Positions 36,367 to 45,040 of a DNA stretch of 64,000 nt are shown piece after piece; position 1 is the first letter of the stretch, and every line of letters begins with the position of its first letter. The position numbers and the translations under genes were made by a program. Under the pieces are notes generated by a model. The model was not told the DNA's origin, made no database searches, and was given only the letters and a program-made list of their open reading frames with translations. The stretch spans positions 248,001 to 312,000 of the forward strand of contig NZ_FWPT01000004.1 of the NCBI RefSeq assembly GCF_900174585.1, given 5' to 3'. The DNA comes from Parendozoicomonas haliclonae. GTDB taxonomy: Bacteria > Pseudomonadota > Gammaproteobacteria > Pseudomonadales > Endozoicomonadaceae.

Positions 36367-37086
36367 TCAACCTTCTCCGAGTTTGCGCTGGCGAATGTAA
36401 AGATAAACCGTGTGCCGGGAGACACCCAGTTTCCTCGCCACGAGAGGCACACTTTCCTTGATATCAAAAATGCCCTTCTCGAACAGGGACATGATGATAT
36501 GTTTGTTTTTGACCTTGTTAGACAACTGCTGGTTGCTGTTAATCTCAGCAATAGTGCGGTCTACGGTGCTTTCCACAAGATCATCAACGCTGGCTGGAAA
36601 ATGCCCGGTCACCGGTACGGTATTATTACCTTCCAAGGCAAAGGCCTGGATAAAATCGCTGGCCGATACGCTCATGTTGATATTGATGCACAGCATGCCA
36701 ACAGGCTGCTGCTGGGCATTACGAATCACCATGCTTGTTGACTTGAACAACTGACCTTCAGGGGTGCGCTTGCAGGTATGGCGAATGTCAGAGCCTTCCT
36801 GATGAGCAATTTCATGCAGCTGCTTAAGCGCTTCAGCAGTAATTGGACTGTCGATATCCCGACCGGTTGTTACTCCGTTGGCGATTTTGACAACGGAACG
36901 GCCCGGGTTTTCCAGAGAGTGCAGGACAACTTCACAGAAGGAACCAAATACACTGGCAATACCGTCTACTATGGTTTCCATAGAACGGATTACTTTGCGG
37001 TCATCATCGCTGAAGGTGTGTCGCCACAGAGCGACATCGTCTCTCACAGAAGAGTTTACAGCCGAAGTTTCTACATCTTGGGTCAT
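36367..37086 (-). CDS. YheO-like PAS/HTH transcriptional regulator
   Basis: Encodes 239 aa from ATG 37086 (MTQDVETSAV); the frame reaches 37152 but the extra residues look non-coding. The N-terminal two-thirds match the YheO-like PAS domain (FCEVVLHSLENPGRSVVKIANG, KSTSMVIRNAQQQPVGMLCIN) and the C-terminus is a helix-turn-helix (IKESVPLVARKLGVSRHTVYLYIRQ). DauR-type relatives sense metabolites. It ends 79 bp before pta, so it could regulate the pta-pflB genes; that is inference from position. Confidence 0.88.
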   Translation of the reverse strand: MTQDVETSAVNSSVRDDVALWRHTFSDDDRKVIRSMETIVDGIASVFGSFCEVVLHSLENPGRSVVKIANGVTTGRDIDSPITAEALKQLHEIAHQEGSDIRHTCKRTPEGQLFKSTSMVIRNAQQQPVGMLCININMSVSASDFIQAFALEGNNTVPVTGHFPASVDDLVESTVDRTIAEINSNQQLSNKVKNKHIIMSLFEKGIFDIKESVPLVARKLGVSRHTVYLYIRQRKLGEG

Positions 37087-37504
37087 TGGTACAGCCCGTG
37101 ATTCCAAACGACAGAACCATGCTATTAGCAAGTCGTGACTTGCGTGCCACAAAATCGCCCTGTCGCTTTGGTGTCTACTGAAGATGCAGAGCTTTCTCTG
37201 AGGTCAGAAGCATCCCTATAAGCAGGGGCATTTATCAGCTCGGAAGTTGGAGTGAGCTGATTAAAATCAACTATAGTTGAGGAACTGAAAACCATGCTTG
37301 TTGCAGGTCAATAGTCTTTTAGTTTTTTCACTTCTGTTGAAACATTCAACTAAGGACATGTACCTAAAACTTCTGTTTGCTCTCATTTACGCTTCAAAAT
37401 CCGGCATTGATTCGGGAGAATCCCTACACCTTTCGCCAGCCCTCACAGGCTTACGCGGACAGACATTTCCTGATCCAACACCCAATTCACTCCAGGAGTA
37501 AGCG
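37087..37504. other. Intergenic region, no gene seen
   Basis: About 415 bp between the divergent YheO-type regulator and the DUF2057 gene. A short palindrome GTTGAAACATTCAAC (around 37337-37351) is present. Only a ribosome-binding site AGGAG before the DUF2057 gene is otherwise notable. Confidence 0.5.
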
Positions 37505-38203
37505 ATGAAATTCGGGCGTATCCTGACTCTGGCAGCCGTCGTTCTGTCAACGCCAGCCCTTGCTGCCAACCTGACCTTCAACAGCAATATCGAACTTGCC
37601 GTTGTTAACGGCCAGAAGCATAACCAAGAAAGCGTGTTTGGACGTCCTAAAGACGTTGTGCTTCCAGAAGGTGAGCAGCAGATCGTTTTCCGTATTTACG
37701 ACAGTTTCCGCACTCCTGGCGGTCATGAGATGTATGGCTCTGAATACTATGTCGCGACCTTCGCAGATCAAGGCGATGAAACCATCAAACTGACGTCTGC
37801 CAACCTGCCAAACCTAAAGGCTGCCAAGAAGTTCGACGACAACCCGGAATTCAAGCTGACCAACAGCAAAGGTGAAGCTGTGCCATTCACTCTGGCTCAG
37901 CTGAAAAAAGAAGGCATGCAGATCAGCCGTGATCTGGTGAACGAACTGCGCGAATTTAATGCCACCGGTCATGAAGGTGCTATCGAGTCCCGCGCACCAT
38001 TTGCTGCTTTGGCCATGATGAACAACGAAAGCACCAGCCTGCCTAAAGAAGGCGGTGTACAAACTCGCATCGGTGATGTGCTGATGTCTGAGCAGATGCT
38101 GCACTATTGGTTCCAGCAGGCTGACCACGATACCCGCGTTCGCTTTATGGAATGGGCTGATCGCTCCATGAAGCGCTCTATGAAAGAGTCTGCTGCTAAA
38201 TAA
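37505..38203 (+). CDS. Exported DUF2057 family protein
   Basis: Encodes 232 aa with a signal peptide (MKFGRILTLAAVVLSTPALAA). The mature part fits DUF2057 (YccT-like): LTFNSNIELAVVNGQK near the start and VLPEGEQQIVFRIYDSF. E. coli YccT has been reported to influence curli secretion (CsgI), but no curli genes are present here. An AGGAG ribosome-binding site precedes the ATG and a strong terminator follows, so it is a single-gene unit. The C-terminal part around LMSEQMLHYWFQQAD is the usual family ending. Confidence 0.85.
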   Translation: MKFGRILTLAAVVLSTPALAANLTFNSNIELAVVNGQKHNQESVFGRPKDVVLPEGEQQIVFRIYDSFRTPGGHEMYGSEYYVATFADQGDETIKLTSANLPNLKAAKKFDDNPEFKLTNSKGEAVPFTLAQLKKEGMQISRDLVNELREFNATGHEGAIESRAPFAALAMMNNESTSLPKEGGVQTRIGDVLMSEQMLHYWFQQADHDTRVRFMEWADRSMKRSMKESAAK

Positions 38204-38233
38204 TCTCTGGCTCTCCCGCTGAGATTACTGTTG

Positions 38234-38270
38234 AATAAGCCCGGACAGTTTCCACTGTGCCGGGCTTATT
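38234..38270 (+). terminator. Terminator after the DUF2057 gene
   Basis: A perfect 11-bp outer stem AATAAGCCCGG / CCGGGCTTATT with an inner CAGT/ACTG pairing and a TTTCTTT tail. The next gene starts 16 bp later, so its promoter must overlap this hairpin or it relies on read-through. Confidence 0.88.
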
Positions 38271-38285
38271 TCTTTGAGTAGCTAT

Positions 38286-38900
38286 ATGACCAGAACCGCT
38301 TATCCCGTTCCTGCCGCTCCCGTCATCTTTGAAGAAATCATCAAAAAAAGTCGCTTTATCACCTACCTGGCCCGCACAACCGGCCGGGAAGAGGCACAGG
38401 CTTTTATCCAATCCCTGAAAGAAGAACACCCGGATGCCCGCCACCACTGCTGGGCGTTTATCGCCGGTGCCCCCAATGATGCCCAGCAATGGGGCTTCTC
38501 CGATGATGGCGAACCCAGCGGGACCGCAGGCAAGCCTATCCTGGCACGACTTGAAGGCTCAGGCTGTGGCGAAGTCTGCGCCGTGGTCGTTCGTTATTAT
38601 GGCGGCATCAAGCTCGGCACTGGAGGTTTGGTTCGGGCTTATGGTGGCGGTGCAGGTGCTGCGGTTCAGCAGCTCACCACTGAACTGAAAGTCCCCCACG
38701 ATGATCTTCAACTCACCTGTGAATACGATCAGCTCAACGATATCCAGCATATCAGCGGGTTACATGGCGCGGTTCTGCTCAACACTGAATACGGCATCAA
38801 CCTTCAGCTGCAACTCTCCGTGCCTGCAGCCAATATGGGTGAGCTGAAAAACCACCTGAACAGCCACTTCAAAGGCCGACTGGTTTTACCAGAGGACTAA
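38286..38900 (+). CDS. YigZ / IMPACT family protein
   Basis: Encodes 204 aa from ATG 38286 (MTRTAYPVPAAP), as in E. coli YigZ; a TTG twelve bases upstream is not needed. The N-terminal UPF0029 domain is clear (FEEIIKKSRFITYLARTTGREEAQAF, SDDGEPSGTAGKPIL, VVVRYYGGIKLGTGGLVRAY), followed by the shorter C-terminal ferredoxin-like domain. The eukaryotic relative IMPACT affects GCN2 signalling; the bacterial role is unclear. It sits between the DUF2057 terminator and an unrecognised gene on the same strand. Confidence 0.93.
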   Translation: MTRTAYPVPAAPVIFEEIIKKSRFITYLARTTGREEAQAFIQSLKEEHPDARHHCWAFIAGAPNDAQQWGFSDDGEPSGTAGKPILARLEGSGCGEVCAVVVRYYGGIKLGTGGLVRAYGGGAGAAVQQLTTELKVPHDDLQLTCEYDQLNDIQHISGLHGAVLLNTEYGINLQLQLSVPAANMGELKNHLNSHFKGRLVLPED

Positions 38901-38957
38901 GATTCGCGTCGCTCTGGCCGTAAACCTGATCAGGGAAGATGCGAAAAGGGCCAGACA

Positions 38958-39926
38958 GTGGCAAAGGACTCACCAGAGGAAGAGGGAAGCAGCGCCAGGC
39001 ACCAGCCATTGGCTCAGGCTCCGCTCTGGGAGCGTCTGATGGCTCGTATTACCAAGACACCTCTGCTTGATGTTCTGATAAACCGATTGGGCCTTGAAGC
39101 CTCTGCCATCGGCCCCGGAAAACCTGCCAATACCCGCAAGATCAAACGCCTGCTAACCTCAGACAAAGTTCTGCAACTGTTCTCGGAAGATACCCGTGCC
39201 AACCAAAACCAGTTATTAATCTCACTGATATCCGATACACCGGAGACTATCGAGCTTTTGCTCAGCGCCTTATCGCGGGAACAGAAGCGCAGTGTATTGC
39301 TGCTCTTCGGTCGCCAGCCTCCCGCACTCTCAACACAAGCAGCAGCCAAATACGCCATGCTGCTTGCTCGCAGCAACGAGCCAGCCAGCATACGGGCGGT
39401 TCTTCCGGGCATACTTCAGAATTCAGGCATGAAGGCGATTGGTGCGGCGCTTGCCAGCCTTTATCAGGAAAACTGTCTGGACTACGGCCTGTTGTTAAAC
39501 CTGATACAGAGCCTCACGACAGAAGACAAACATCCAGAGCCTCTGGCGGCAACCATCCTGCGCAGCACCCGCCAGCAGCAGAATCATGCCATGCATAAGC
39601 ACATTCAGGTGTTCTACTCACTGATCTTTCAGGCCCTGCCCGATTATCAGAACTACTGGGCCCAATGCACTGGTCTGCCAGCAGAAGACTGCCCGGTACA
39701 AACTGACTCTTTAAGTCTGCAATCCAGCCTCATGCATCTTTCGCAGCAGGTTGTCGAACAGCTCTGTTCTGCCCAGAGTCATGAGGATCTGGTGAATTTC
39801 ACCAGCCAACACAGCTGGCGGAAGATTCAGCCCAAGGCATCGGCAACCCTTAAGAACCCGGACCCGGCAACCGGCGATTTTATTTTCCGTGCCTTTGCAA
39901 GCCTGCTTCCCCAAAAGGTCGCCTGA
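38958..39926 (+). CDS. Unknown soluble helical protein (322 aa)
   Basis: Starts at GTG 38958 with AAAAGGG 7 nt upstream. The protein is almost wholly alpha-helical in character (runs such as LLISLISDTPETIELLLSAL and QSSLMHLSQQVVEQLC), without signal peptide, membrane helix or recognisable motif. The helical-repeat feel suggests a scaffold or binding protein, but no family is recognised. It follows the YigZ-family gene by 57 bp on the same strand and may be cotranscribed with it; it converges on the hydrolase gene, with 18 bp between. Confidence 0.75.
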   Translation: MAKDSPEEEGSSARHQPLAQAPLWERLMARITKTPLLDVLINRLGLEASAIGPGKPANTRKIKRLLTSDKVLQLFSEDTRANQNQLLISLISDTPETIELLLSALSREQKRSVLLLFGRQPPALSTQAAAKYAMLLARSNEPASIRAVLPGILQNSGMKAIGAALASLYQENCLDYGLLLNLIQSLTTEDKHPEPLAATILRSTRQQQNHAMHKHIQVFYSLIFQALPDYQNYWAQCTGLPAEDCPVQTDSLSLQSSLMHLSQQVVEQLCSAQSHEDLVNFTSQHSWRKIQPKASATLKNPDPATGDFIFRAFASLLPQKVA

Positions 39927-39944
39927 AACGCCCACAGCCCCTAA

Positions 39945-40919
39945 TTAACCCTTTAACTCAACCGCAAGCCAGTCAAAGAAGCCTTTGCGTATAGCCTCAT
40001 TTTCATTCGCAAGGTTATGTTGGCCTTCAGGGATAAAGTGGATCTTGGCGGACTTATACAACCGCTGGTAAATCGGCATATTATGCTGCCAGTCGACAGT
40101 ACCATCCTGCTGCCCCTGCACAATCAAAACATCAAAGTCACAGGCGGACTGCACCTTCTCAATATTTTTAATCCAGCGGCTCATGGCACCAACCCAGCCG
40201 ACAGGCAGAATCTGATGCTGCAGCGGTTCTTTGTGCAGAAAACTCAGGAAGGATTGATCGCTAGAGCTACGTGAAGGAGAGCGGGGAATCTGCTTAACAA
40301 AGTGACGAATAAACTGATACTGAACCCAGCCCCAACGCCATGACAATGGCCGAATCAGCGGTGCCAGAAGTATCACTTTATCGAGTGGAAACTCTTCCCG
40401 ACCACACTCTTCGGCAACCAGAAGTTCAGTAATAATTGCACCGCCCATGCTCTGACCACAAAGATGGAACGGTTGCGGGAGATGATGCTCTACAGCCCAG
40501 TTCAAGCATTGCCTTACGGCCGTCGTATAGTGGGAGAAGCTTTCAATATTAGCCGGCGCACCATCAGACAAACCATGCCCGGGTTCATCAAAGGCAAAGA
40601 CTGAATAGCCCTGCTCCAGAAAGAATCGAATCACATGACCGTATAGACCTGCATGATCATAGTAACCATGCAGAATAAACATGGTGCCTTTGGTGTTATC
40701 CGGTTGTATCCATGTCTGGCAAAACAGCTGGTTGGCATCAACCGTGAGGTAACCGCAGTGGTATGTCAGCCCGGCAAAATCCTTCTGAAAATTCAGGCCG
40801 TAGGCATCCAGGTAATATTCCAGATGGTCAGGAAGCGTGCTGTTTACAGATAGTGGTTCCAGCCCACTCTTGAATTGCTGCAGGCGCTGGCCATCGGGCA
40901 CAGGTCTTTGCGGTTTCAT
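39945..40919 (-). CDS. Alpha/beta hydrolase, lysophospholipase-like
   Basis: Encodes 324 aa. The nucleophile elbow GQSMGG, an HG-type oxyanion segment FILHGYYDHAGLYG, and likely acid and base residues in GQQDGTVDW and EGQHNLANE mark a serine hydrolase of the PldB/monoglyceride-lipase (Hydrolase_4) group. No signal peptide, so it acts in the cytoplasm or at the inner face of the membrane. The exact lipid or ester substrate is not determinable. Divergent from the DUF1003 gene with 74 bp between starts. Confidence 0.88.
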   Translation of the reverse strand: MKPQRPVPDGQRLQQFKSGLEPLSVNSTLPDHLEYYLDAYGLNFQKDFAGLTYHCGYLTVDANQLFCQTWIQPDNTKGTMFILHGYYDHAGLYGHVIRFFLEQGYSVFAFDEPGHGLSDGAPANIESFSHYTTAVRQCLNWAVEHHLPQPFHLCGQSMGGAIITELLVAEECGREEFPLDKVILLAPLIRPLSWRWGWVQYQFIRHFVKQIPRSPSRSSSDQSFLSFLHKEPLQHQILPVGWVGAMSRWIKNIEKVQSACDFDVLIVQGQQDGTVDWQHNMPIYQRLYKSAKIHFIPEGQHNLANENEAIRKGFFDWLAVELKG

Positions 40920-40993
40920 AGATTGATCAACAGAAATGTCTTAACAGCCCCTAATATAAAGTGGTGCTCTGCCGGGTAAAAGGTATCAGTTGT

Positions 40994-41530
40994 ATGAAAC
41001 GCAAATATGGACACTTTCTCGAAAGAATTCTTGCTCCAGTCTCGCGTTTGGATGCTGAAACCAGCAAGAGCAAAGTGCTGGCCAGCGTCGCCAGTAAGAA
41101 AACCATCAGTAAAAATATTAATCACACGTTCGAGAAGAAAAAGAGTCTGGGTGACAGAGTAGCGGATACGGTTGCCACCTTTGGCGGCTCGTGGATATTT
41201 ATCGGACTGTTTTGCCTGTTTGTCACTATCTGGATATCGATCAATGTGATTGCCTTGACCAATGGCTTTCACTTTGATCCTTACCCGTTCATCCTGCTGA
41301 ACCTTGGCTTATCGATCCTGTCCGGCTTTCAGGCACCCATTATTATGATGTCCCAGAATACCCATGCCTCTAAAGACAGGGTGAAGCAGGACTCTGTGTA
41401 TGAGATCAACCTAAAGCTGGAACTGGAAATCAACCAGATGCAGGAGAAGCTGGATGCAATCACGGCAGACTTGCACGATCTGAAGAATGACCTGAAGAAT
41501 GATCTTAAGAAAAGCTTGAAGACAAAATAA
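40994..41530 (+). CDS. DUF1003 membrane protein
   Basis: Encodes 178 aa from ATG 40994 (MKRKYGHFLERIL). Two transmembrane helices (WIFIGLFCLFVTIWISINVIA and LLNLGLSILSGFQAPIIMM) are linked by the typical FHFDPYPF loop, and the C-terminal 40 residues form a coiled coil (LELEINQMQEKLDAITADLH) ending in a short repeat DLKNDLKND. This is the DUF1003 layout; the function is unknown. A bidirectional hairpin at 41531-41558 separates it from fba, which converges on it. Confidence 0.9.
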   Translation: MKRKYGHFLERILAPVSRLDAETSKSKVLASVASKKTISKNINHTFEKKKSLGDRVADTVATFGGSWIFIGLFCLFVTIWISINVIALTNGFHFDPYPFILLNLGLSILSGFQAPIIMMSQNTHASKDRVKQDSVYEINLKLELEINQMQEKLDAITADLHDLKNDLKNDLKKSLKTK

Positions 41531-41558
41531 AAGGCACCCGCCGTAAAGCGGATGCCTT
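41531..41558. terminator. Terminator between DUF1003 gene and fba
   Basis: Stem AAGGCACCCGC / GCGGATGCCTT with one mismatch and a short loop lies directly after the plus-strand stop codon and 20 bp from the fba stop. It is GC-rich with A/T flanks and can act on both converging genes. Confidence 0.75.
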
Positions 41559-41577
41559 GAGGATCACGTCAAGCGTA

Positions 41578-42651
41578 TTACAGAACGTCTACGCTGTTCA
41601 GATCACGGTGAGCCTGCTCCAGACGAGCAATCATGGACTCCTGACCAGCACGCAGCCATACACGTGGGTCGTAGTATTTCTTGTTTGGCTTGTCTTCGCC
41701 TTCCGGGTTACCCAGCTGGCCCTGCAGATAGCCTTCGTTCTTCTTGTAGTAGTTCAGAACACCTTCCCAGGTCGCCCACTGGGTGTCAGTGTCGATGTTC
41801 ATCTTCACTACGCCGTAGGAAACAGCTTCTTCAATTTCCGCCTGAGTAGAACCGGAACCACCGTGGAATACGAAGTTCAGAGACTTGGCCGGCAGACCGA
41901 ATTTCTCGGAGCAGTACTTCTGGGAGTTATCCAGAATCTTTGGAGTCAACTGAACGTTACCTGGCTTGTAAACGCCGTGAACGTTACCGAAGGACGCTGC
42001 GATGGTGAAACGATGGCTGATAGCGCTCAGCTTCTCGTAAGCGTAAGCAACATCTTCTGGCTGGGTGTACAGCATGGAGCTGTCCATACCAGTATTGTCT
42101 ACGCCGTCTTCTTCGCCGCCGGTGCAACCCAGTTCAAATTCCAGAGTCATGTCCAGCTTGGCCATGCGCTTAAGGTATTCAGCACAGGTTTCGATGTTTT
42201 CTTCCAGAGACTCTTCAGACAGATCGATCATGTGGGAAGAGAACAGTGGCTTGCCAGTCTGCTTGTAGAACTCTTCACCAGCGTCCAGCAGAGCGTCGAT
42301 CCAAGGCAGCAGTTTACGTGCAGCGTGGTCGGTGTGCAGGATCACAGGAATGCCATAGGCTTCGGCAACAGCGTGCACGTACTTGGCACCAGCAATAGCG
42401 CCCAGAGCACCCTTAGGGCCTTCTTCCTTCATGCCCTTTCCGGTGAAGTAAGTCGCGCCACCGTTGGAGAACTGAACGATTACCGGAGACTTGGCCTTGG
42501 CCGCTGCTTCCAGAACAGCGTTGATGGAGTCAGTACCCACAACGTTAACCGCAGGCAGAGCGAACTTGCCTGCTTTGGCGGCTTCAAAGATTTTCTGAAC
42601 GTCGTCACCAGTAACAACGCCTGGTTTCACCAGATCAAGAATCTTAGACAT
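41578..42651 (-). CDS. fba: Fructose-bisphosphate aldolase, class II
   Basis: Zn-dependent glycolytic and gluconeogenic enzyme, 357 aa against 359 in E. coli FbaA. Motifs include VILHTDHAARK (metal-binding His), FSSHMIDLSEE, LELGCTGGEEDGVDN and the C-terminal FHGGSGS and KMNIDTDTQWA. It is downstream of pgk on the same strand, the order tkt-epd-pgk-fba being conserved in gammaproteobacteria. A strong hairpin between pgk and fba suggests that it is partly transcribed on its own. Confidence 0.96.
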   Translation of the reverse strand: MSKILDLVKPGVVTGDDVQKIFEAAKAGKFALPAVNVVGTDSINAVLEAAAKAKSPVIVQFSNGGATYFTGKGMKEEGPKGALGAIAGAKYVHAVAEAYGIPVILHTDHAARKLLPWIDALLDAGEEFYKQTGKPLFSSHMIDLSEESLEENIETCAEYLKRMAKLDMTLEFELGCTGGEEDGVDNTGMDSSMLYTQPEDVAYAYEKLSAISHRFTIAASFGNVHGVYKPGNVQLTPKILDNSQKYCSEKFGLPAKSLNFVFHGGSGSTQAEIEEAVSYGVVKMNIDTDTQWATWEGVLNYYKKNEGYLQGQLGNPEGEDKPNKKYYDPRVWLRAGQESMIARLEQAHRDLNSVDVL

Positions 42652-42691
42652 TTGTTTGTCCTTCCAAGGGTTTGGGAGATAGATAAATCAA

Positions 42692-42721
42692 AAAGGCAGG
42701 TTGCGCCAGCAACCTGCCTTT
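42692..42721 (-). terminator. Hairpin between pgk and fba
   Basis: A perfect 11-bp stem AAAGGCAGGTT / AACCTGCCTTT with an 8-nt loop and a T-run on the minus strand, 8 bp after the pgk stop codon. It should terminate or attenuate transcription from pgk into fba. Confidence 0.88.
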
Positions 42722-42728
42722 ACGTTAA

Positions 42729-43892
42729 TCAGCCTGCACGCTCTTCCAGCATGGCAACTGCTGGCAGCGTCTTGCCTTCTACATACTCCAGGAAGGCACC
42801 GCCGCCAGTGGAGATGTAGGAAACCTGATCCTTGATACCGTACTTGTCTACGGCGGCCAGGGTGTCACCGCCACCAGCGATGGAGAATGCTGGAGACTCA
42901 GCGATCGCCATGGACAGAGACTTGGTGCCTTCGCCGAACTGATCAAATTCAAATACACCAACCGGGCCGTTCCAAACGATGGTACGGGCATCCTTCAGGA
43001 TGTTGGCGAACAGCTCGGAAGTCTGAGGGCCCACGTCGAAGATCATGTCATCGTCTTCTACGTCGTCAGCCATCTTGATAACCGCTGGCTCGTTCTCGTC
43101 GAACTTCTTACCAACAACTACATCGATAGGCAGAGGAATGTTCACTTTTTCCATCAGGGCCTTGGCCTGAGGAATCAGATCTGCTTCGTACAGGGACTTA
43201 CCAACCGGCTTGCCGGCAGCAGCCAGGAAGGTGTTGGCGATACCGCCACCTACGATCAGCTGATCACAGACAGTGGACAGGGATTCCAGAACAGTCAGCT
43301 TGGTAGAAACCTTGGAGCCACCAACGATAGCCACCATCGGCTTGGCAGGGGCTTTCAGAGCCTTGCCCAGTGCGTCCAGTTCAGCAGACAGCAGCGGACC
43401 GGAACAAGCGATAGGAGCGAACTTACCAACGCCATGGGTAGAAGCCTGGGCACGGTGAGCAGTACCGAAAGCGTCCATTACATAGATGTCACACAGGGCA
43501 GCCATCTTCTTGGACAGCTCGACATCATCCTTACCTTCGCCCTTGTTAAAGCGCACGTTTTCCAGGATAACCAGTTCGCCTTCAGCGACTTCAAAGTCGC
43601 CATCCAGCCAGTCCTTGATCAGACGTACTTCCTTACCCAGCAGGTTGCTGATGTAATCAGCCACTGGCTTCAGGGAAGCTTCTTCAGAGTAAACGCCTTC
43701 TTCCGGGCGACCCAGGTGAGAAGTGGCCATAACCTTGGCACCTGCTTCCATAGCCATCTTCATGGTTGGCAGAGAAGCGAGGATACGGGCATCGCTGGTT
43801 ACCTTGCCGTTTTTGACAGGTACATTCAGATCTTCACGAATAAGCACGCGCTTTCCGGAAAGGTCCAGGTCGGTCATATTCAGTACAGACAT
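42729..43892 (-). CDS. pgk: Phosphoglycerate kinase
   Basis: Glycolytic enzyme making ATP from 1,3-bisphosphoglycerate. From ATG 43892 ([21 protein letters not shown]) it has 387 aa, equal to E. coli Pgk; the TTG two codons earlier is not needed. AAGGA lies 6 nt upstream. Signature [43 protein letters not shown] and [12 protein letters not shown] are intact. A 63-codon frame ends two bases before its start codon. Between pgk and epd lie a lipoprotein and a DEAD-box gene on the same strand, which is unusual for this cluster. Confidence 0.97.
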   Translation of the reverse strand: MSVLNMTDLDLSGKRVLIREDLNVPVKNGKVTSDARILASLPTMKMAMEAGAKVMATSHLGRPEEGVYSEEASLKPVADYISNLLGKEVRLIKDWLDGDFEVAEGELVILENVRFNKGEGKDDVELSKKMAALCDIYVMDAFGTAHRAQASTHGVGKFAPIACSGPLLSAELDALGKALKAPAKPMVAIVGGSKVSTKLTVLESLSTVCDQLIVGGGIANTFLAAAGKPVGKSLYEADLIPQAKALMEKVNIPLPIDVVVGKKFDENEPAVIKMADDVEDDDMIFDVGPQTSELFANILKDARTIVWNGPVGVFEFDQFGEGTKSLSMAIAESPAFSIAGGGDTLAAVDKYGIKDQVSYISTGGGAFLEYVEGKTLPAVAMLEERAG

Positions 43893-44276
43893 GGTCAATC
43901 CTTCTGTAGGAAATAAGTTAACTTAAGAGCTTGGCGACACGCATTCTGACAACCGGTCAGATCTGCGGCCTCCGGAAGACAGGTCTGGGCTTGATTGATA
44001 GCAGCCAGACCAACAGCTACGCCAGTAACGGACTGTTTGTTTTTGTGGGATCGTATGAATTGGGATTGTGTGAGTATTTCACTCATAACCCGGTCCTGTT
44101 GGCGTAACAGCGATGTGATGGATGTTCCGAAAAACAGCTGCGAACCTTAACACAGGTTTACAGGGGTCGTAAGTTTTCCACCCAACTTCCTTACAAAAAA
44201 CACGATCAAAAAATAAGCAATTATTGGAGAAGTCACGAGTTTTTGCGTCAGATCAATATTTAACCGGGGTAATTAC
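43893..44276. other. Region between the lipoprotein gene and pgk
   Basis: About 380 bp holding only the possible 63-codon frame described separately. The remaining 190 bp (44087-44276) is AT-rich and probably contains the pgk promoter; no specific box could be placed. Confidence 0.45.
43895..44086 (-). CDS. Possible small ORF coupled to pgk (63 aa)
   Basis: The frame starts with ATG 44086, 7 nt after AGGA, and its TGA ends two bases before the pgk ATG, an arrangement typical of translational coupling. The peptide has three cysteines in the second half ([19 protein letters not shown]) and no recognisable family. It may be a real small gene or the upstream leader of pgk; conservation is needed to decide. 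It would also lie in the space where other gammaproteobacteria have no gene between epd and pgk. Confidence 0.35.
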   Translation of the reverse strand: MSEILTQSQFIRSHKNKQSVTGVAVGLAAINQAQTCLPEAADLTGCQNACRQALKLTYFLQKD

Positions 44277-44879
44277 TCAATCGAGGAAGTAGTCGCTGGC
44301 ACCCTGTATCGGACCAAGGGGATTTCTCTCATCGTTGTATTCCAGAATCTGCGGCGTTCCACTCCAGATTTTGAACACCACGCGGTTGTCCACTAGAACA
44401 ATAACGGACCGAAACTCCCAGCCGGTAATCTCCTCATTCTTCTGGAAATCCATCAGATCGAGCATCACATTGCCGTAGCGTTTCTTGTTTCTGACCTTGG
44501 GCCAGGCTTCCACGCCAAAGCATCGTGCTCTGGCAAAGATACATTGCTGAAGCCCCGGAGCGAGCTGATCCACCTGAATGGCGGGGTTGGGCATAAAGAA
44601 GTTGATGACATCCAGATAGGTAAGACGCTTCACGTTCGGAATAGAGAAGGGATCAAAGCCCAGCTCCTTCAACTCTCTGAAGTCACTCTTGCCGACAATC
44701 ACTTTGTCGTAGGCCTTTTTAGCCTCACCAAAGTTGGTCCAGGAGGTATGACTGCGCTTATGGCCACTGGGCAGAGGAGAGGTGCTACAGCCGGAGAGAG
44801 TCAGCCCCAGAAACGCTGTTGCCAAAACACACCAGAGTAAAGCGGAGAGCCATGGGCGAATACATCCGTGTACATACAT
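44277..44879 (-). CDS. Putative lipoprotein (200 aa)
   Basis: Start at ATG 44879 (MYVHGCIRPWLSALLWC) is preferred; another in-frame ATG lies seven codons upstream. A lipobox LSGC follows a hydrophobic stretch (LLWCVLATAFLGLTLSGC), so the mature protein is likely lipid-anchored with Cys near residue 31. The mature domain has a helix FGEAKKAYDKVIVGKSDFRELKELG, resembling small outer-membrane lipoproteins such as SmpA/OmlA-like folds in pattern only, then GYxVMLDLMDFQ-type strands. No family is firmly recognised. Minus strand, about 160 bp downstream of the DEAD-box gene. Confidence 0.75.
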   Translation of the reverse strand: MYVHGCIRPWLSALLWCVLATAFLGLTLSGCSTSPLPSGHKRSHTSWTNFGEAKKAYDKVIVGKSDFRELKELGFDPFSIPNVKRLTYLDVINFFMPNPAIQVDQLAPGLQQCIFARARCFGVEAWPKVRNKKRYGNVMLDLMDFQKNEEITGWEFRSVIVLVDNRVVFKIWSGTPQILEYNDERNPLGPIQGASDYFLD

Positions 44880-45040
44880 CGCCAAACTCACTTCTGGCAT
44901 TGAGCCAGTTTTTATTCGTTTGAAGGCTATACGTACAGTTTAGTCCTGACGTTTATAACCTTTAGGTATAGTGTTTTTTAGGCTTATGGAGAACAGAGCT
45001 GATCAGAAGATCAGCCCTGTAAAGAGGAATACTACGAAAC

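Noticed and set aside
37298-37501. 67-codon frame before the DUF2057 gene
   Set aside because: No ribosome-binding site, unusual composition and it ends in the leader of the next gene; not supported as a gene.
41557-42819. 420-codon open frame opposite fba and pgk
   Set aside because: It runs through the pgk-fba terminator and two certain genes; antisense shadow.
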